From Glycomyces lechevalierae (lineage in GTDB: Bacteria > Actinomycetota > Actinomycetes > Mycobacteriales > Micromonosporaceae), in assembly GCF_027622945.1 (NCBI RefSeq), contig NZ_JAPZVQ010000020.1, forward strand, positions 40,120 to 104,119: a stretch of DNA of 64,000 nucleotides, written 5' to 3'. Shown here piece after piece: positions 34,563-43,022 of this stretch. The stretch's first letter is position 1. Each line of letters opens with the position of its first letter. Under the pieces are notes generated by a model. It had not been told where the DNA came from, made no database searches, and saw only the letters and a program-made list of their open reading frames with translations. Made by a program: the position numbers and the translations under genes.

Positions 34563-36386
34563 GTGGCGAACGAGAGCTTCGCGAACACGCTGCAGGTGTC
34601 GATCAACGGCGCGCCGCTGGCCGCCGACGTCGCCACGATGCTCACGCAGGCGACCGTGGCGGCGAGCCGGAACCTGCCCGATGCGTGCCACCTGCGGTTC
34701 CGTGACCCCGAGGCGGTGCTGGTGCGCAAGACGGGTCTGGCGATCGGCGCGAAGGTAGAGGTCGCGGTGCAGTCCGCCGAGCCGGGGAGTCCGCAGCGGC
34801 TCATGTCCGGGGAGGTGGTGGCGGTGGAGATCGACATCGACGCCGCCGGGACGTTCATGGAGGTGCGCGGGCTCGATCCGGCGCACCGCCTGTTCCGGGG
34901 CCGGCGCGTCGCCGCGTATCCGAAGATGAGTCTGGCGGACGTGGTCCGGAAGGTCGCGTCGCGCGCCGGGCTCCAGGTCGGGGTCATCGACAACGTGCAG
35001 GGCTACGGCGACGCCCCCGAGGCCCAGCTCAGCCAGGACAACGTCTCGGACTGGGAGTTCCTGTCGCGCCTGGCCGACCGGGTCGGCGCGCAGGTGACCG
35101 CCTCGGACGGGAAGCTGAACTTCCGGCTGCCCGATCCGCCTTCGGGTGCGCCGCCCGAGAACGCCACGGCCGCAAGCAATCCGCTCGTGCTCGAGCCAGG
35201 CGTGAACCTGATCGCGCTGCGCGCGGCGGTGTCCGCGGCCGAGCAGGTGCCCGAGGTCAGCGTGCGCGGCTGGAGCGTCGAGCAGAAGCAGGAGCTCACG
35301 GCGACGGAGAAGCCGACCACGAAGGGGTCGCAAGTGGACGGCGTGGACCCGGTGGGGATGGCGGGGCGGTTCGGCGCCCCGCCGTATCTCGAGGCGGGGA
35401 CGAGCCTGGGCACGCAGGGGCAGGTGGCCGCGTACGCGAAGGCGCTGGCGGCCGAGCTGGGCGCGACCGCGGTGGAGCTGGACGGCGTGGCCAAGGGCAA
35501 CCCGAAGCTCCTGCCCGGGTCGGGGGTGACGCTCGCGAACGTCTCGGATCCGTTCGGCGGCAAGTACACCCTGACCAGTGCCCGGCACGTGTTCAACGAG
35601 CATGACGGGTACACGACCGCGTTCACGGTCTCGGGCCGGGCCGAGCGGACCCTGTACGGGCTGACCTCGGGTTCGCCCGGGCCCGCGCCGAACGGGCTGG
35701 TCTCGGCGGTGGTCAGCGACGCGCGCGACCCGCGGAAGCTGGGTCGGGTCAAGGTGACGTTCCCCTGGCTGTCGAAGGACTTCACGAGCGCGTGGGCGCG
35801 CACGGCCTCGCCGGGCGGCGGGCCGCGGCGGGGGCTGTGGGCGATCCCGGAGGTGGGCGACGAAGTGCTCGTGGGCTTCGCGGACGGGGACCTCGACCAC
35901 CCGTACGTGCTCGGCGGACTCCACAACGGGAAGGACGACCCGCCGAAGCTCGAGGTGCCCACGGTCGACGATTCGGCGGGGGCGATCGGCGTGCGGGCCT
36001 TGGTGTCCCGGGAGGGGCACCGGCTCGAGCTCGTCGACGAACCGTCGAAGAAGGGGATTCTCCTGTCCACAGGGGACGGCAAGCTGCTGCTGAAGATGGA
36101 CGCCACCGGGCAGGTGCTGGAGCTGAAGTGCTCGGGCCAGGTCAAGGTCTCCGGCGTGGGCGTCAAGATCGACGCCGGTTCGGGGAGCCTGGAGCTCTCC
36201 GGGGCGCAGGTGAAGGTCAATGCGCAGCAGCAGGTCGAGGTCACCGCCGGGTCCAGCGTCAAAGTCGCGGGGCAGGCGGAGGTCAAGGTCGAAGGCGCCG
36301 CCGTCAAGGTCGCCGGCACCGGGAGCGCCGAGCTGTCGGCGTCCGGGGCGGTCACCGTGCGCGGTGGCGTGGTCCGCATCAACTGA
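34563..36386 (+). CDS. cis8: VgrG-like spike/hub protein (Cis8)
   Basis: 607 aa, GTG start 2 bp after the cis7 stop. Residues 1-370 cover the gp27-like hub (LSQDNVSDWEFLSRLADRVG is the phage late-control D block). Residues 385-470 form the OB-fold/gp5 portion (GLVSAVVSDARDPRKLGRVKV, WAIPEVGDEVLVGFADGD). From about 500 to the end there is a beta-helix with alternating Val/Lys (VKVNAQQQVEVTAGSSVKVA), the spike shaft. No extra effector domain is attached. The PAAR gene follows, which would cap this trimer. Confidence 0.94.
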   Translation: MANESFANTLQVSINGAPLAADVATMLTQATVAASRNLPDACHLRFRDPEAVLVRKTGLAIGAKVEVAVQSAEPGSPQRLMSGEVVAVEIDIDAAGTFMEVRGLDPAHRLFRGRRVAAYPKMSLADVVRKVASRAGLQVGVIDNVQGYGDAPEAQLSQDNVSDWEFLSRLADRVGAQVTASDGKLNFRLPDPPSGAPPENATAASNPLVLEPGVNLIALRAAVSAAEQVPEVSVRGWSVEQKQELTATEKPTTKGSQVDGVDPVGMAGRFGAPPYLEAGTSLGTQGQVAAYAKALAAELGATAVELDGVAKGNPKLLPGSGVTLANVSDPFGGKYTLTSARHVFNEHDGYTTAFTVSGRAERTLYGLTSGSPGPAPNGLVSAVVSDARDPRKLGRVKVTFPWLSKDFTSAWARTASPGGGPRRGLWAIPEVGDEVLVGFADGDLDHPYVLGGLHNGKDDPPKLEVPTVDDSAGAIGVRALVSREGHRLELVDEPSKKGILLSTGDGKLLLKMDATGQVLELKCSGQVKVSGVGVKIDAGSGSLELSGAQVKVNAQQQVEVTAGSSVKVAGQAEVKVEGAAVKVAGTGSAELSASGAVTVRGGVVRIN

Positions 36387-36412
36387 TCCACTGCAACCGA
36401 GAGGAGGCGGCG

Positions 36413-36694
36413 ATGCCGCCAGCGGCGAGAGTCGGCGACCCGACCGGGCACCCCGGGCTCATCTCGGGCCCGGGCGCGGCCACAGTGCTCATCGGCGGGC
36501 AGCCCGCAGCCGTGGTGGGCGACATGCACGCGTGCTCGATGCCTTCCACGCCACCGCATCCGCCCACGCCGATCCTGCCGCCGGGCTGTCCGACGGTGCT
36601 CATCGCGGGCAGGCCGGCGGCCCGGATGGGCGACCTCTCCGGGTGCGGCGCACCGATCCTCTCCGGCTGCCCGACAGTCCTGATAGGAGGATGA
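36413..36694 (+). CDS. cis10: PAAR-type spike tip protein (Cis10)
   Basis: 93 aa; GAGGAGG precedes the ATG at 36413. Two PAAR repeats are visible: TVLIGGQPAAVVGDMHACSM and TVLIAGRPAARMGDLSGCG. H18 (TGHPG), H39, C41 and the late Cys residues are likely zinc ligands. PAAR proteins sharpen the spike for membrane puncture. No C-terminal extension is present, so it carries no toxin of its own. Confidence 0.93.
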   Translation: MPPAARVGDPTGHPGLISGPGAATVLIGGQPAAVVGDMHACSMPSTPPHPPTPILPPGCPTVLIAGRPAARMGDLSGCGAPILSGCPTVLIGG

Positions 36695-36695
36695 G

Positions 36696-37136
36696 ATGAC
36701 CGGCATCGTCGACCCGCCCGCGTTCGTGGGCTCGGGCTGGGCGTTCCCGCTGCGCACAGACGCCACCGGCTCGGTCGCGCTCGTCAGCGGCGAACGCGAG
36801 CTCATCGAGAGCATCCACCTGATCCTCGCCACCGCCCCGGGAGAGCGGCCGATGCGCCCCGAGTTCGGCTGCGCCATCCACGATCTCGTGTTCGCGCCGG
36901 CCGACTCGGCGACCGCAGGGAAGATCGCCTACGAAGTGCGGGTCGCGCTGACCCGCTGGGAGCCGCGCGTCAGCCTCACGGACGTGGTGGTCACCTTCGA
37001 CCAGGCCTGGCGCGGCCGCCTGAACATCGCCCTGTCCTACACCGTGCGCGGGGACAACGACCCGCGCAACCTCGTGTTCCCGTTCTACGTCATCGGCTCC
37101 CACGACAGCCCCGAGACCCAGGAGGCGGCCCTATGA
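36696..37136 (+). CDS. cis9: Baseplate wedge protein, gp25/GPW family (Cis9)
   Basis: 146 aa. An AGGAGG motif lies at the end of the PAAR gene. Typical gp25 features: ELIESIHLILATAPGERPMRPEFGCAIHDLVFAP and a C-terminal two-strand segment (FDQAWRGRLNIALSYTV). gp25-like proteins start sheath assembly on the baseplate. It overlaps the next gene by ATGA. Confidence 0.94.
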   Translation: MTGIVDPPAFVGSGWAFPLRTDATGSVALVSGERELIESIHLILATAPGERPMRPEFGCAIHDLVFAPADSATAGKIAYEVRVALTRWEPRVSLTDVVVTFDQAWRGRLNIALSYTVRGDNDPRNLVFPFYVIGSHDSPETQEAAL

Positions 37137-39085
37137 GCCTGCCAGTGCCCAATCTGGACGACCGCAGGTTCCAGGACCTGGTCGACGAGGCGAAGCGCCT
37201 GGTGCAGCAGCGCTGCCCGGAGTGGACCGACCACAACGTCTCCGATCCGGGCGTGACTCTCATCGAGGCGTTCGCGATGATGACCGACCAGCTCCTGTAC
37301 CGCCTCAACCGGGTCCCGGACCTGCACTACCTGCGGTTCCTCGACCTCATCGGCGTCAAACTGCACCCGCCGACGGCCGCCCGCACCACGGTCACTTACT
37401 GGCTCTCGGCCGCCCGCGACCAGACCGTGCCCGTGCAGCGCGGCTCCCAGGTCGCCACCGACCAGTCCGGCGGCACCGAGGCGCCCGTGGTGTTCCGCAC
37501 CGAGGCCGACCTGGCGATCGTCCCGTGCTCGCTCGCGCTCGTCCTCACCGGAGGCGCGAGCGGGCGGCTCGCCGACCAGACCGACCAGCTCATCTCCGGC
37601 GAAGGCGTGCGCTGCTTCCAGGAGGCGCCCGGGGACGACGACTGCATCTACTTCGGACTCTCGAACGCGGTGCCGCGCTGCGCCGTTCAGTTGCGCGTCG
37701 CCTGCCACGCCGAGGGCGTCGGCGTCGATCCCGAACGGCCGCCGTGGATCTGGGAGGCCTTCGACGGCACGACCTGGACGGCCTGCGAGATCGAGTCCGA
37801 CTCCACCGGCGGCTTCAACCAGGACGGCATCACCGTCGTCCACGTCCCGCCCGGCCACCGCGAAGCGCTCTTGGAGCGCCAGCGTGCGGGCTGGCTCCGC
37901 GTGCGCCTCGTGCGCGCCGAGGACCGGCCGTTCTACCGCGACTCGCCGCGGCTCATGACCGCCGTCGCCGCCACGATCGGCGGCACCATCGACGCCTCGC
38001 ACGCCGGGCTCGTCGCCGACGAGGTCGTGGGGCTCTCCGAAGGCGTTCCGGGGCAGCGCTTCCGGCTCGCGCACCGGCCCGTCGTGACCGGCGGGGAACC
38101 GCTCGTCGTCGAGATCGCGGGCGGCGGCGACTGGGAGCAGTGGCACGAGGTCGAGAGCTTCACGGAGTCCGGCCCCGACTCGCGGCACTTCACGCTCGAC
38201 GCCATCGGCGGCGAGCTCCGGTTCGGCCCGGCCGTGCGCCTCGCCGACGGCACGATCCGCAACTTCGGAGCCGTGCCGCCCAAAGCCGCGCCGATCCGCG
38301 TCCCCGCCTACCGCACCGGCGGCGGCAAGGCCGGGAACGTCGCGCGCGGGCTCCTCAACGTGCAGCGCGACCCGATTCCGTTCACGACCCGGGTCGTCAA
38401 CCGGGGTCCGGCGACCGGCGGCGTCGACGGCGAGTCGGTGGGCAACGCGGCCGCGCGCGGCCCGATGCTGCTGCGCACCCGCGACCGGGCGGTGACCGTG
38501 GAGGACTACGAGTACCTCGCCAAGCAGGCCGCCCCGGACGCCGCGCGGGTGCGCTGCGTGCCGGTCCCCGAGCGGCCCGGGGAGATCCGGCTCCTCGTCG
38601 TCCCGGACATCGCGCTCGGGTCGAATCCCGTTGTGGCCCAGTTGACTCCGGACGTGGACCTGGTGAACCGGATCGGCTCCTACATCGAGCCGCGCCGCTG
38701 CCTCGGCGCCACGGTACGTGTCGGTCCGCCGCAGTACGACGGCGTCACCGTCGTCGCCCAGCTCCGCGCCGCGCCCGGGACCGTCGGGGAAGCCCTGCGC
38801 GGGGAGGCCCTGGAAGCGCTGTACGCCTACCTCAACCCCGTCTCCGGCGGGCTCGACGGCACCGGCTGGCCCTTCGGCCGCCCCGTCCAGTCCGGCGAGG
38901 TGTTCGCTGTGCTGCAACGGCTCCCGGGTACCGCGATGGTCGAAGACGTGCAGCTCTTCGCGGCCGACCTCGCGACCGGCCGCCGCAGCGGCCCGGTGCA
39001 GCGCATCGAGCTGGCCGGTCACGCGCTGGTGTTCTCCTTCCAGCACCAGGTGCGCATCCTGGAAGGGGACGACCGTGCCTCGTAG
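37133..39085 (+). CDS. cis11: Baseplate assembly protein, J-like (Cis11)
   Basis: 650 aa. The start LPVPNLDDRRFQDLVDEAKR, then EWTDHNVSDPGVTLIEAFAMM and LNRVPDLHYLRFLDLIGV, is the usual opening of the large eCIS 'putative baseplate assembly protein'. The C-terminal half contains the gpJ core (ARGPMLLRTRDRAVTVEDYEYL). With Cis12 it should form the wedge/triplex complex of the baseplate. It overlaps cis9 by 4 bp and cis12 by 11 bp. Confidence 0.93.
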   Translation: MSLPVPNLDDRRFQDLVDEAKRLVQQRCPEWTDHNVSDPGVTLIEAFAMMTDQLLYRLNRVPDLHYLRFLDLIGVKLHPPTAARTTVTYWLSAARDQTVPVQRGSQVATDQSGGTEAPVVFRTEADLAIVPCSLALVLTGGASGRLADQTDQLISGEGVRCFQEAPGDDDCIYFGLSNAVPRCAVQLRVACHAEGVGVDPERPPWIWEAFDGTTWTACEIESDSTGGFNQDGITVVHVPPGHREALLERQRAGWLRVRLVRAEDRPFYRDSPRLMTAVAATIGGTIDASHAGLVADEVVGLSEGVPGQRFRLAHRPVVTGGEPLVVEIAGGGDWEQWHEVESFTESGPDSRHFTLDAIGGELRFGPAVRLADGTIRNFGAVPPKAAPIRVPAYRTGGGKAGNVARGLLNVQRDPIPFTTRVVNRGPATGGVDGESVGNAAARGPMLLRTRDRAVTVEDYEYLAKQAAPDAARVRCVPVPERPGEIRLLVVPDIALGSNPVVAQLTPDVDLVNRIGSYIEPRRCLGATVRVGPPQYDGVTVVAQLRAAPGTVGEALRGEALEALYAYLNPVSGGLDGTGWPFGRPVQSGEVFAVLQRLPGTAMVEDVQLFAADLATGRRSGPVQRIELAGHALVFSFQHQVRILEGDDRAS

Positions 39086-39629
39086 CGCCGCGCCCGGCCT
39101 GCCGACCCCGCAGCCGATCGCCGACCAGCTGCCAGGCGTGCTGGCCGAAGACGACTTCACGCGGCGCTTCACCCAGGCCCTCGACGAGGTCCTGGCGCCC
39201 GTCCTGCTCGCGCTCGACGGCTTCGTCGCCTACCTCGATCCTGCGCTGGCCCCGCCGGACTTCCTGGACTGGCTGGCCGGCTGGGTGGCCCTGCCGATCC
39301 AGGACCAGTGGACCGTGGAGCAGCGCCGCATCCTGGTCGCCCACGCCGTCGAACTCCACCGCTGGCGCGGCACCCGGCACGGCCTGGCGACGCACTTGCG
39401 GCTCCTCACCGGCGGCCAGGTCACGGTCGCCGACAAGGGCGGCACGATCGCTTCGGTCCAGTCCACCGACCCTGTGGGCCAACCGGTCTCGCCGCACGTC
39501 ACCATCACCGTCACGGTCAGGAACCCCTCCCTTCTGGACGAGTCGCGGCTGCGGGCCGCCGCCGCCGAGCACGTACCGGCCCACGTGCCGTTCACGCTCC
39601 GCATCGAGCAGTCCCGGGAACTCCCATGA
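39075..39629 (+). CDS. cis12: Phage tail protein I-like baseplate protein (Cis12)
   Basis: 184 aa. A GTG at 39075, preceded by GGAAGGGG and overlapping the cis11 stop, is the most likely start. The tail-protein-I pattern is clear: LPGVLAEDDFTRRFTQALDEVL, PPDFLDWLAGWVALP, and HRWRGTRHGLATHLRLLTG. It closes the structural block: no tape-measure, fibre or second effector gene follows, and the next gene is convergent at 39654. Confidence 0.9.
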   Translation: MPRSAAPGLPTPQPIADQLPGVLAEDDFTRRFTQALDEVLAPVLLALDGFVAYLDPALAPPDFLDWLAGWVALPIQDQWTVEQRRILVAHAVELHRWRGTRHGLATHLRLLTGGQVTVADKGGTIASVQSTDPVGQPVSPHVTITVTVRNPSLLDESRLRAAAAEHVPAHVPFTLRIEQSRELP

Positions 39630-39653
39630 GAGCACCCGGGACGAGCGACGGAC

Positions 39654-40364
39654 TCAGCCGTTCAGAGCGGCCGCGATCATGACGAACAACAGCACGATCC
39701 CCGCCGCGATCCCGGCCCATCCCTCCCAGCCGAGGCCGTACAGCGTTCGCCTTTCGGGAGCCTCCCGGATCGCCATTTGAGGGCCCGGCTGCGTGGCCGG
39801 TGCTCGGAACTCCGGGACGAATCCATAACGGGCCCATTGAGCGAGCCGGGCCCGCTCCTGCCGGTGCTCTTGAGAACGCCGGAAGTACTGGCTCGACACC
39901 GGCATGCCGAGCAGTACGACTGCGGCCGTGAGGAAGGCGAGCGTCACGATGGCGATGCCGTTCATCAGCCACTGATGCCAGGCGACGCCGGTGAAGGCCT
40001 CCGACAACGGGATCAGGCCGGCGACGGCGATCGCGAGTCCGCCGAAGACCCACGACAGGACGCGCGCGGCGGGCCGGCCGAACGCGTCCAAGAACGCCAG
40101 CAGGATGAACAGGGCCGCCCCGATCAGCGCGAGACCGGCGGTCAGGGCGAGCCCGAACACCGCCAGCGCGCCGCCGTCCGGAGTCCGGGCGATCTCGGTG
40201 TAGTGGCGCTCGTACTGGGGCATGGCGAACATCGTCGCGATCATGGCCGCGAGCCAGAACGCGGCGGCGCCTCCCAGCAGGTAGGTCGCGGCGAGCACGC
40301 TGCGGGGGCGTTCGGGCGCGGCCTGCGGTTGCGGCGCGGGCGTGGCGCCGATGAGGCCGGTCAT
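39654..40364 (-). CDS. Polytopic membrane protein of unknown function
   Basis: 236 aa from the ATG at 40364; the frame is open further upstream in the other gene. Five hydrophobic segments are likely membrane helices, at about 22-46, 63-94, 100-125, 132-155 and 210-236. A loop between helices 4 and 5 is Arg/Gln-rich (RRSQEHRQERARLAQWARYG). No family was recognised. It overlaps the stop of the upstream gene by ATGA, so the two are coupled and may form one membrane complex. Confidence 0.65.
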   Translation of the reverse strand: MTGLIGATPAPQPQAAPERPRSVLAATYLLGGAAAFWLAAMIATMFAMPQYERHYTEIARTPDGGALAVFGLALTAGLALIGAALFILLAFLDAFGRPAARVLSWVFGGLAIAVAGLIPLSEAFTGVAWHQWLMNGIAIVTLAFLTAAVVLLGMPVSSQYFRRSQEHRQERARLAQWARYGFVPEFRAPATQPGPQMAIREAPERRTLYGLGWEGWAGIAAGIVLLFVMIAAALNG

Positions 40365-42712
40365 GACGCCACCGAACCTTTCGCGCGGCGCGGGCGGCGC
40401 CACGTCAAGTACCCGCCGAACGCGAGCCAGGCGAACACCGGCAGTCCCGTGAGGACGTAGAACCACGGGTTCGACAGCGGAGAAGCGGGCTGCGGGAACG
40501 GATCCCACGGCGGGCGTTGCGTGGTCTGACCGCCGAGCCACACCAGGTTCGCGCCCTCCTCGGATGCCGGTCCGAGCAGCGCCTGTTCGACCGCCGCGTC
40601 GAGTTCGGGATGCTCGGCGTCGAACGCCTCGGCGCCGAGCTCGTCCTCGGGGACGTCGCTGAAGTTCACGCCGCCGTAGACGTACACGTACGTCACCAGG
40701 TAGTTCCCTTCCTGTGTGGTGCGCTCGACTTCGAATTCGCCTTCGGTGTAGGACTGCACGTACCGGTCGAAGACCTCCTCCGGATCCCATGGGGTGCGCG
40801 AATACCAGGCGCTGGCGTCTCCTGAGTCGATGACGTCGCTGAACGCGGTGGTGTGCGTCAGGCTGCGGTCGCGGAACCATTCGGCGGCGACACGGCTGGC
40901 GTAGACGCGGCGCAGGTCCGCGTACTCGGGCGCGGTGTTGATCGCCTCCTCGAGCTCGGGCAGGATCATGTCGCGGTAGATCTGCTCGTTCGCTTGAGTG
41001 TCCGATTCGGACTGACCGGTGCAGCCGCCCACACCGCCGACCCCGGCCGTCTCGAGGTACTCGGTCTCCATCTTCACTTCGAGCGGCGCGTCCAGGATGA
41101 ACAGCTCGTCGTCGTTCTCGTGCACGACGGCGGGTTCGGGGACGATCCACTGCCGCATCGAGATGCACTTCGTCTCGCCCTGCAGCGCTTCCCAGTACTG
41201 GGCGCCCAGGTCGGAGTCCGGGTGGATGAAGTCGGCCACGGACTTCTTCATCTGCAGGTCCGCCTCCAGTAGGACCCTCCCGGCGTCGGTCTTGCCGAAC
41301 TCGGCGTCGATGATCCGGTCGGGCTCGTCCGGGTTGAGGTTCACGGTGAAACTCGATGGGTGGAGTGCGAGCCAGGTGAAGAACGAGTCTGAGGCGAGTT
41401 GCGCGGACTCCTGGCCGCCGTAGGAGACTTCGACGCCTTCAGCCGGGTCGACTTGGTACGCGTAGTCGACGCCGCTGCCGAGGCCGCCGTCGTACGTGTC
41501 GGACACGTATCGCAGTTCCAGGGTCGAGAAGTCCACGCCGCCAAGTGGATCGGTGGCCATGTCGGCGTCTTCAGCGCTCTCGAAGCCTCGTTCCTCCGCG
41601 AGTCCTTGAGCGGTCGCATCGCTGACGGCGGCTTCCTCCTCTGAACTCGGCGACTGTGCGATGGCGTCGGCCGATGGGTTGTCGGCCGCATAGTCCCCCT
41701 CGCTCGCCAACGCGCCTGGGAGCGGCGGAGGCGGGCCCGATGGAACACCGCCGCCGGTGGCGGAACCGGATTCGTCATCGGGCGGATAGTTCCTGTTCGG
41801 GTGCGGCCTGGGCTCTCCCACCGCTGGAAGTTCAAAGGTCTCGACCGTGATGCCCGCGTACTTCGCCTCGGCGAACAGCGCCTGGAGCGTTTCGATCTGT
41901 TTGGGGGTCTGCCTCGCCAGGAAGTAGAAGCTCACGAGGGGCGTCCCTTCCTCGAGCGCCAGATCCAGGCGTGACCTGATCTGCTTCTTGGTCCAGTCGC
42001 CGGACTTGACCTCCACGATGTGGACGATCTTGCCTGAGGCGTCCCTCAGGAAGAAGTCGAAGCGCTTCAGGCTCCCCTCCTTGAACGTCGCGTCATGTTC
42101 GTACCCCTGGGCGGCGAACTTCTCAGCGGCGCCGATCAAGGACTCCCCTTCACCGCCCTGCGAATTGTTGTCGAGGGGCGTCACGTACCCCCGTAGCCAG
42201 CGGTAGAACAGCTCCTCGCGGCGATCGGCGTCGAAGTTCCCCCAGTCCAGGTATTTGTTGAGGCCGTATTCGACCCATCGTGAGAGGACGTGTTGGATGG
42301 TGCCGATCGGGTATTTCGATTGCGGCTCTTCGTCGTAGATCTTGGCGATGGCCGCCCAGTCGTACTTCTGGTCGTACCAGGTGATGTAGTCGTCGCCCAT
42401 GCCGACCGCGGCCGAATCACCGTTCGGTTCGTCGTAGAGCGAGGAGTGCCAGACCAGTTCGTCGAGCCAGAAGCCGACCGAGTCGTACGGGTAGTAGACC
42501 GTCTGCTGCCACGGGGCGGCAATGCCGGCGCCGATCTCGTACGGTTCGACGGGGTACGGCTGCTGGCTCTGTGCAGGGGCCGCTCCGAGGTACACCAGCA
42601 GCAGCGCCACCACCGCGCTGAAGGCGGCGGCGCGAGCGAGCGGTCGACCATTCCTGTTGCGGTGTCTTCGGTACAGCGGTTTCGGGCCGGTGGGCCCTGG
42701 AAGTTCGGTCAT
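40361..42712 (-). CDS. Exported, membrane-anchored protein with PD-(D/E)XK-like core
   Basis: 783 aa from the ATG at 42712 (weak ribosome site). A signal peptide (AAAFSAVVALLLVYLGAAPAQSQ) and a single membrane helix near the end (WFYVLTGLPVFAWLAFGGYL, then Arg/Lys-rich) suggest an extracellular body anchored at its C-terminus. Residues 185-285 look like a restriction-endonuclease fold: RFDFFLRD gives D219 and HIVEVKSGDW gives E234-x-K236. Later parts are acidic with no recognised domain. Nuclease activity is inferred from these residues only; related domains can be inactive. It is coupled to the small membrane protein downstream and lies beside the eCIS locus. Confidence 0.6.
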   Translation of the reverse strand: MTELPGPTGPKPLYRRHRNRNGRPLARAAAFSAVVALLLVYLGAAPAQSQQPYPVEPYEIGAGIAAPWQQTVYYPYDSVGFWLDELVWHSSLYDEPNGDSAAVGMGDDYITWYDQKYDWAAIAKIYDEEPQSKYPIGTIQHVLSRWVEYGLNKYLDWGNFDADRREELFYRWLRGYVTPLDNNSQGGEGESLIGAAEKFAAQGYEHDATFKEGSLKRFDFFLRDASGKIVHIVEVKSGDWTKKQIRSRLDLALEEGTPLVSFYFLARQTPKQIETLQALFAEAKYAGITVETFELPAVGEPRPHPNRNYPPDDESGSATGGGVPSGPPPPLPGALASEGDYAADNPSADAIAQSPSSEEEAAVSDATAQGLAEERGFESAEDADMATDPLGGVDFSTLELRYVSDTYDGGLGSGVDYAYQVDPAEGVEVSYGGQESAQLASDSFFTWLALHPSSFTVNLNPDEPDRIIDAEFGKTDAGRVLLEADLQMKKSVADFIHPDSDLGAQYWEALQGETKCISMRQWIVPEPAVVHENDDELFILDAPLEVKMETEYLETAGVGGVGGCTGQSESDTQANEQIYRDMILPELEEAINTAPEYADLRRVYASRVAAEWFRDRSLTHTTAFSDVIDSGDASAWYSRTPWDPEEVFDRYVQSYTEGEFEVERTTQEGNYLVTYVYVYGGVNFSDVPEDELGAEAFDAEHPELDAAVEQALLGPASEEGANLVWLGGQTTQRPPWDPFPQPASPLSNPWFYVLTGLPVFAWLAFGGYLTWRRPRRAKGSVAS

Positions 42713-43022
42713 GCGCTCAGGGTCATGGGCGCCGTCATGAAACGGTCCCTCGTCGATCACTGCCCGGTGCCCGGCGCCCGTGATCACTCCGGTTCGCCAC
42801 TGGCCGAAAGTCACCGAGAGCAGAGCTTGCAGCGCCTGGTCGTAGTAGTCACCACCGCTTGACCAGGGTGTGGGTCGGGCCGCACGATCGGGTGGGGCCA
42901 GGCCCACTCCTGTCCTGAACCCCTGGGCATGGCCGTGTCGGTGGGGCACAGTCGAGTCCTGTCCGGTTGACGCGACAGGGCGCCGGCAGTGGTCGGTGGC
43001 CAAGGTGTGGAAGGGAACTGCG

